DNA of 32,429 bases, taken from assembly GCA_037176905.1 (NCBI GenBank), contig JBBBWG010002893.1, positions 1-32,429 on the forward strand, in the 5' to 3' direction. The notes under the pieces were generated by a model, which was given only the letters and a program-made list of their open reading frames with translations, ran no database searches and had not been told where the DNA came from. Positions 31,201 through 32,429 of the stretch are shown piece after piece. The number at the start of each line of letters is the position of its first letter. The stretch's first letter is position 1. This stretch comes from Azolla pinnata. Its lineage: Eukaryota > Streptophyta > Polypodiopsida > Salviniales > Salviniaceae. The position numbers and the translations under genes were made by a program.

Positions 31201-32104
31201 GACAGAGAAAGCTCAGAGAGTCGTAGCTCCGTTTGTTAAATTTCTGAAGAAGTGCAGATGATGCTCTCAAACCCTACATTCTGCAACCATCGTCAACTTT
31301 TAAGAGAAGAAACTACCTAAGCATACAGACTTCTGCTAAAAAAGGTCCAAAAACCCTCGATTCGTCATTAAACACAGAGCTAGCAAGAACGGGCCAAATC
31401 CCTTTTCAAAGATGGAGCAGCCATCTTATCTCACTTTAAACCATGCAAGTCACAGAGGTCATGCTCCTTGGAATTTGGCTTTGTATGAAATAAAGGTATA
31501 TCCTCAGCTTGGGGTGTACACCCATAAACCTAAATATACCTTCCTCAAACTTCTGTTATGAGATGCAGAGGCATTGAATAGTGGGTCTCAACCTACAAGA
31601 CAGATCGATAGCAAGAGATCCAGGATCTAGACTAAAACCCCCCTCACCTATCTTCGTACCGAACTCCCGTATATGTTTGATCCATGCTCTTCCTTATCTG
31701 TAGCTTTGTTTAGATCTTGCCTGATGACTGTGCTAGCCTCTGACTGATTTGGTGTGTAATTAAACAGCATTCCTCATACCTCGAATGCATCTCAAGTGAA
31801 GCATCCTTTAAAAATCATATACATCCAACCAAATGATTACAATTATGGATATTACAACACTACTGGTACCTCCAATGCATTTAACGTAAAGGATTCTGTA
31901 GACAATTATATGCATCCAAGTAAATTGTTATGAGAATTTGGATTATAAGCGTAATGCACCTCCACATTATCTCCATATAAGTTGATTTGATGGTTCTCAT
32001 TGTTGAATACTTGGGCAGGATAGCTATTGCGAGCGTTGCATGCCATATCATCAGCAAGCATGAGGATGATCCGATCATCAGGTATTCCTAGACGCTTCAC
32101 AGTT
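28229..32104 (-). CDS. GPI8: GPI transamidase catalytic subunit (GPI8/PIG-K), 5' end outside the window
   Basis: The C13-family cysteine protease of the GPI transamidase, which in the endoplasmic reticulum cleaves the C-terminal signal of a proprotein and attaches the GPI anchor. Eight exons are seen: 32104-31960, 30346-30117, 30006-29949, 29809-29732, 29155-29067, 28955-28874, 28726-28541 and 28405-28229. They encode 347 residues after one leading phase base. Motifs in order are [60 protein letters not shown] with the catalytic His, [15 protein letters not shown] with the catalytic Cys, [39 protein letters not shown] and [12 protein letters not shown] variable loop follows, then a C-terminal hydrophobic anchor ([17 protein letters not shown]). 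About 50-60 N-terminal residues, including the signal peptide and the segment before TVKRLG, must lie past 32429. The first intron seen (30347-31959, 1.6 kb) is much longer than the others. Confidence 0.96.
30347..31959. other. 1.6-kb intron of GPI8
   Basis: Between the DNVE and VDYRGY exons. It contains two adjacent plus-strand open frames (30515-30700 and 30733-30933) in different frames and a relatively G+C-richer, purine-rich central part (about 30930-31130). I recognise no transposon protein, terminal repeat or RNA gene in it. Confidence 0.5.
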
Positions 32105-32429
32105 CTAGAATGTTGAAACAAGCACATCAGAAAAGTATAGTCTCTGTACACACGCACTCGTCTTTGGATCATGAGAACTTTAGAAAATCAACAGACTTTG
32201 ATATGCTTGTATGTGAATATACACCCTCGCACATGGGTGATAGTTTAGAGAAAAAAAACACTCCATAGAATTTACAAAAAGAAAAGAAAATCAAGTGGAA
32301 AACATTCATTTGGCACAAAATTGTATTTTATATACACGCACACAAAGATATATGTGTGTGTGTGTGTGTGTGTATGCTCTATATACGCTGCCACAAGCTC
32401 TGGAGAATGATAATATGCACTTTAATCGT
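32105..32429. other. GPI8 intron running to the window edge, with a (TG)n tract
   Basis: Upstream of the TVKRLG exon, this sequence shows no further GPI8 exon. It carries an alternating TG run at 32353-32373. The remaining 5' exons are expected to the right of the window. Confidence 0.6.

Noticed and set aside
1..32429. CRISPR array, phage or prokaryotic defence system
   Set aside because: The direct repeats seen are contiguous or low-complexity with no uniform unique spacers, and the genes are spliced plant genes.

Overview
The window is nuclear DNA from a land plant. It holds five spliced or intronless eukaryotic genes with plant-type orthologues, GT-AG introns of about 100 bp to 1.6 kb, TTTAGGG/CCCTAAA-type telomere motifs, and very many di-, tri- and tetranucleotide repeats. 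A 100-base run of N (10773-10872) marks a scaffold join. The cytosolic glutamine synthetase and the DGAT1 proteins are clearly orthologous to those of flowering plants but differ at many positions that are usually fixed there. I infer a divergent lineage, perhaps a lycophyte, fern or bryophyte, with low confidence.

All five recognised genes lie on the minus strand. In transcription order from the right edge they are: (1) GPI8/PIG-K, catalytic subunit of the GPI transamidase, whose 5' end lies beyond the window (28229-32104, eight exons seen); (2) an ABT1/ESF2-type RRM ribosome-biogenesis factor (24046-27320, seven exons); (3) DGAT1, the endoplasmic-reticulum diacylglycerol acyltransferase (15354-20171, 16 coding exons and a probable 5'-UTR intron); (4) an intronless lung-seven-transmembrane receptor family protein of the CAND6/CAND7 type (12797-14176); (5) cytosolic glutamine synthetase (1678-5148, 13 exons). 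I rebuilt every exon chain by hand. Phases and codon counts close exactly, and each complete gene ends at a stop codon. The genes serve unrelated cell functions (GPI anchoring, rRNA processing, oil synthesis, trafficking or signalling, nitrogen assimilation), so the shared strand is not evidence of an operon.

Between the genes the DNA is rich in repeats. 1-117 is a 39-bp minisatellite. 5149-12796 is a 7.6-kb gene-poor stretch with a CGATCGAT minisatellite (6278-6590), an interstitial telomere motif (8324-8347), a perfect (GAT)n array (8984-9060), CATGCN hexamers, and nested CATA/CATG-rich duplications (9230-9890). 14210-14590 is a four-copy array upstream of the receptor gene; three copies carry a perfect AAACCCTAG telo-box. 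21222-22140 is a 0.9-kb GAT/GGT satellite just upstream of the DGAT1 leader.

I see no CRISPR array, no prokaryotic system, no tRNA or rRNA gene and no intact transposon. The least expected signals are regulatory or structural: the telo-box array with its upstream ORF, the satellite with an embedded CCAAT cluster at DGAT1, and the nested repeat block at 9.2-9.9 kb. Nothing here justifies a claim of a new biological system.
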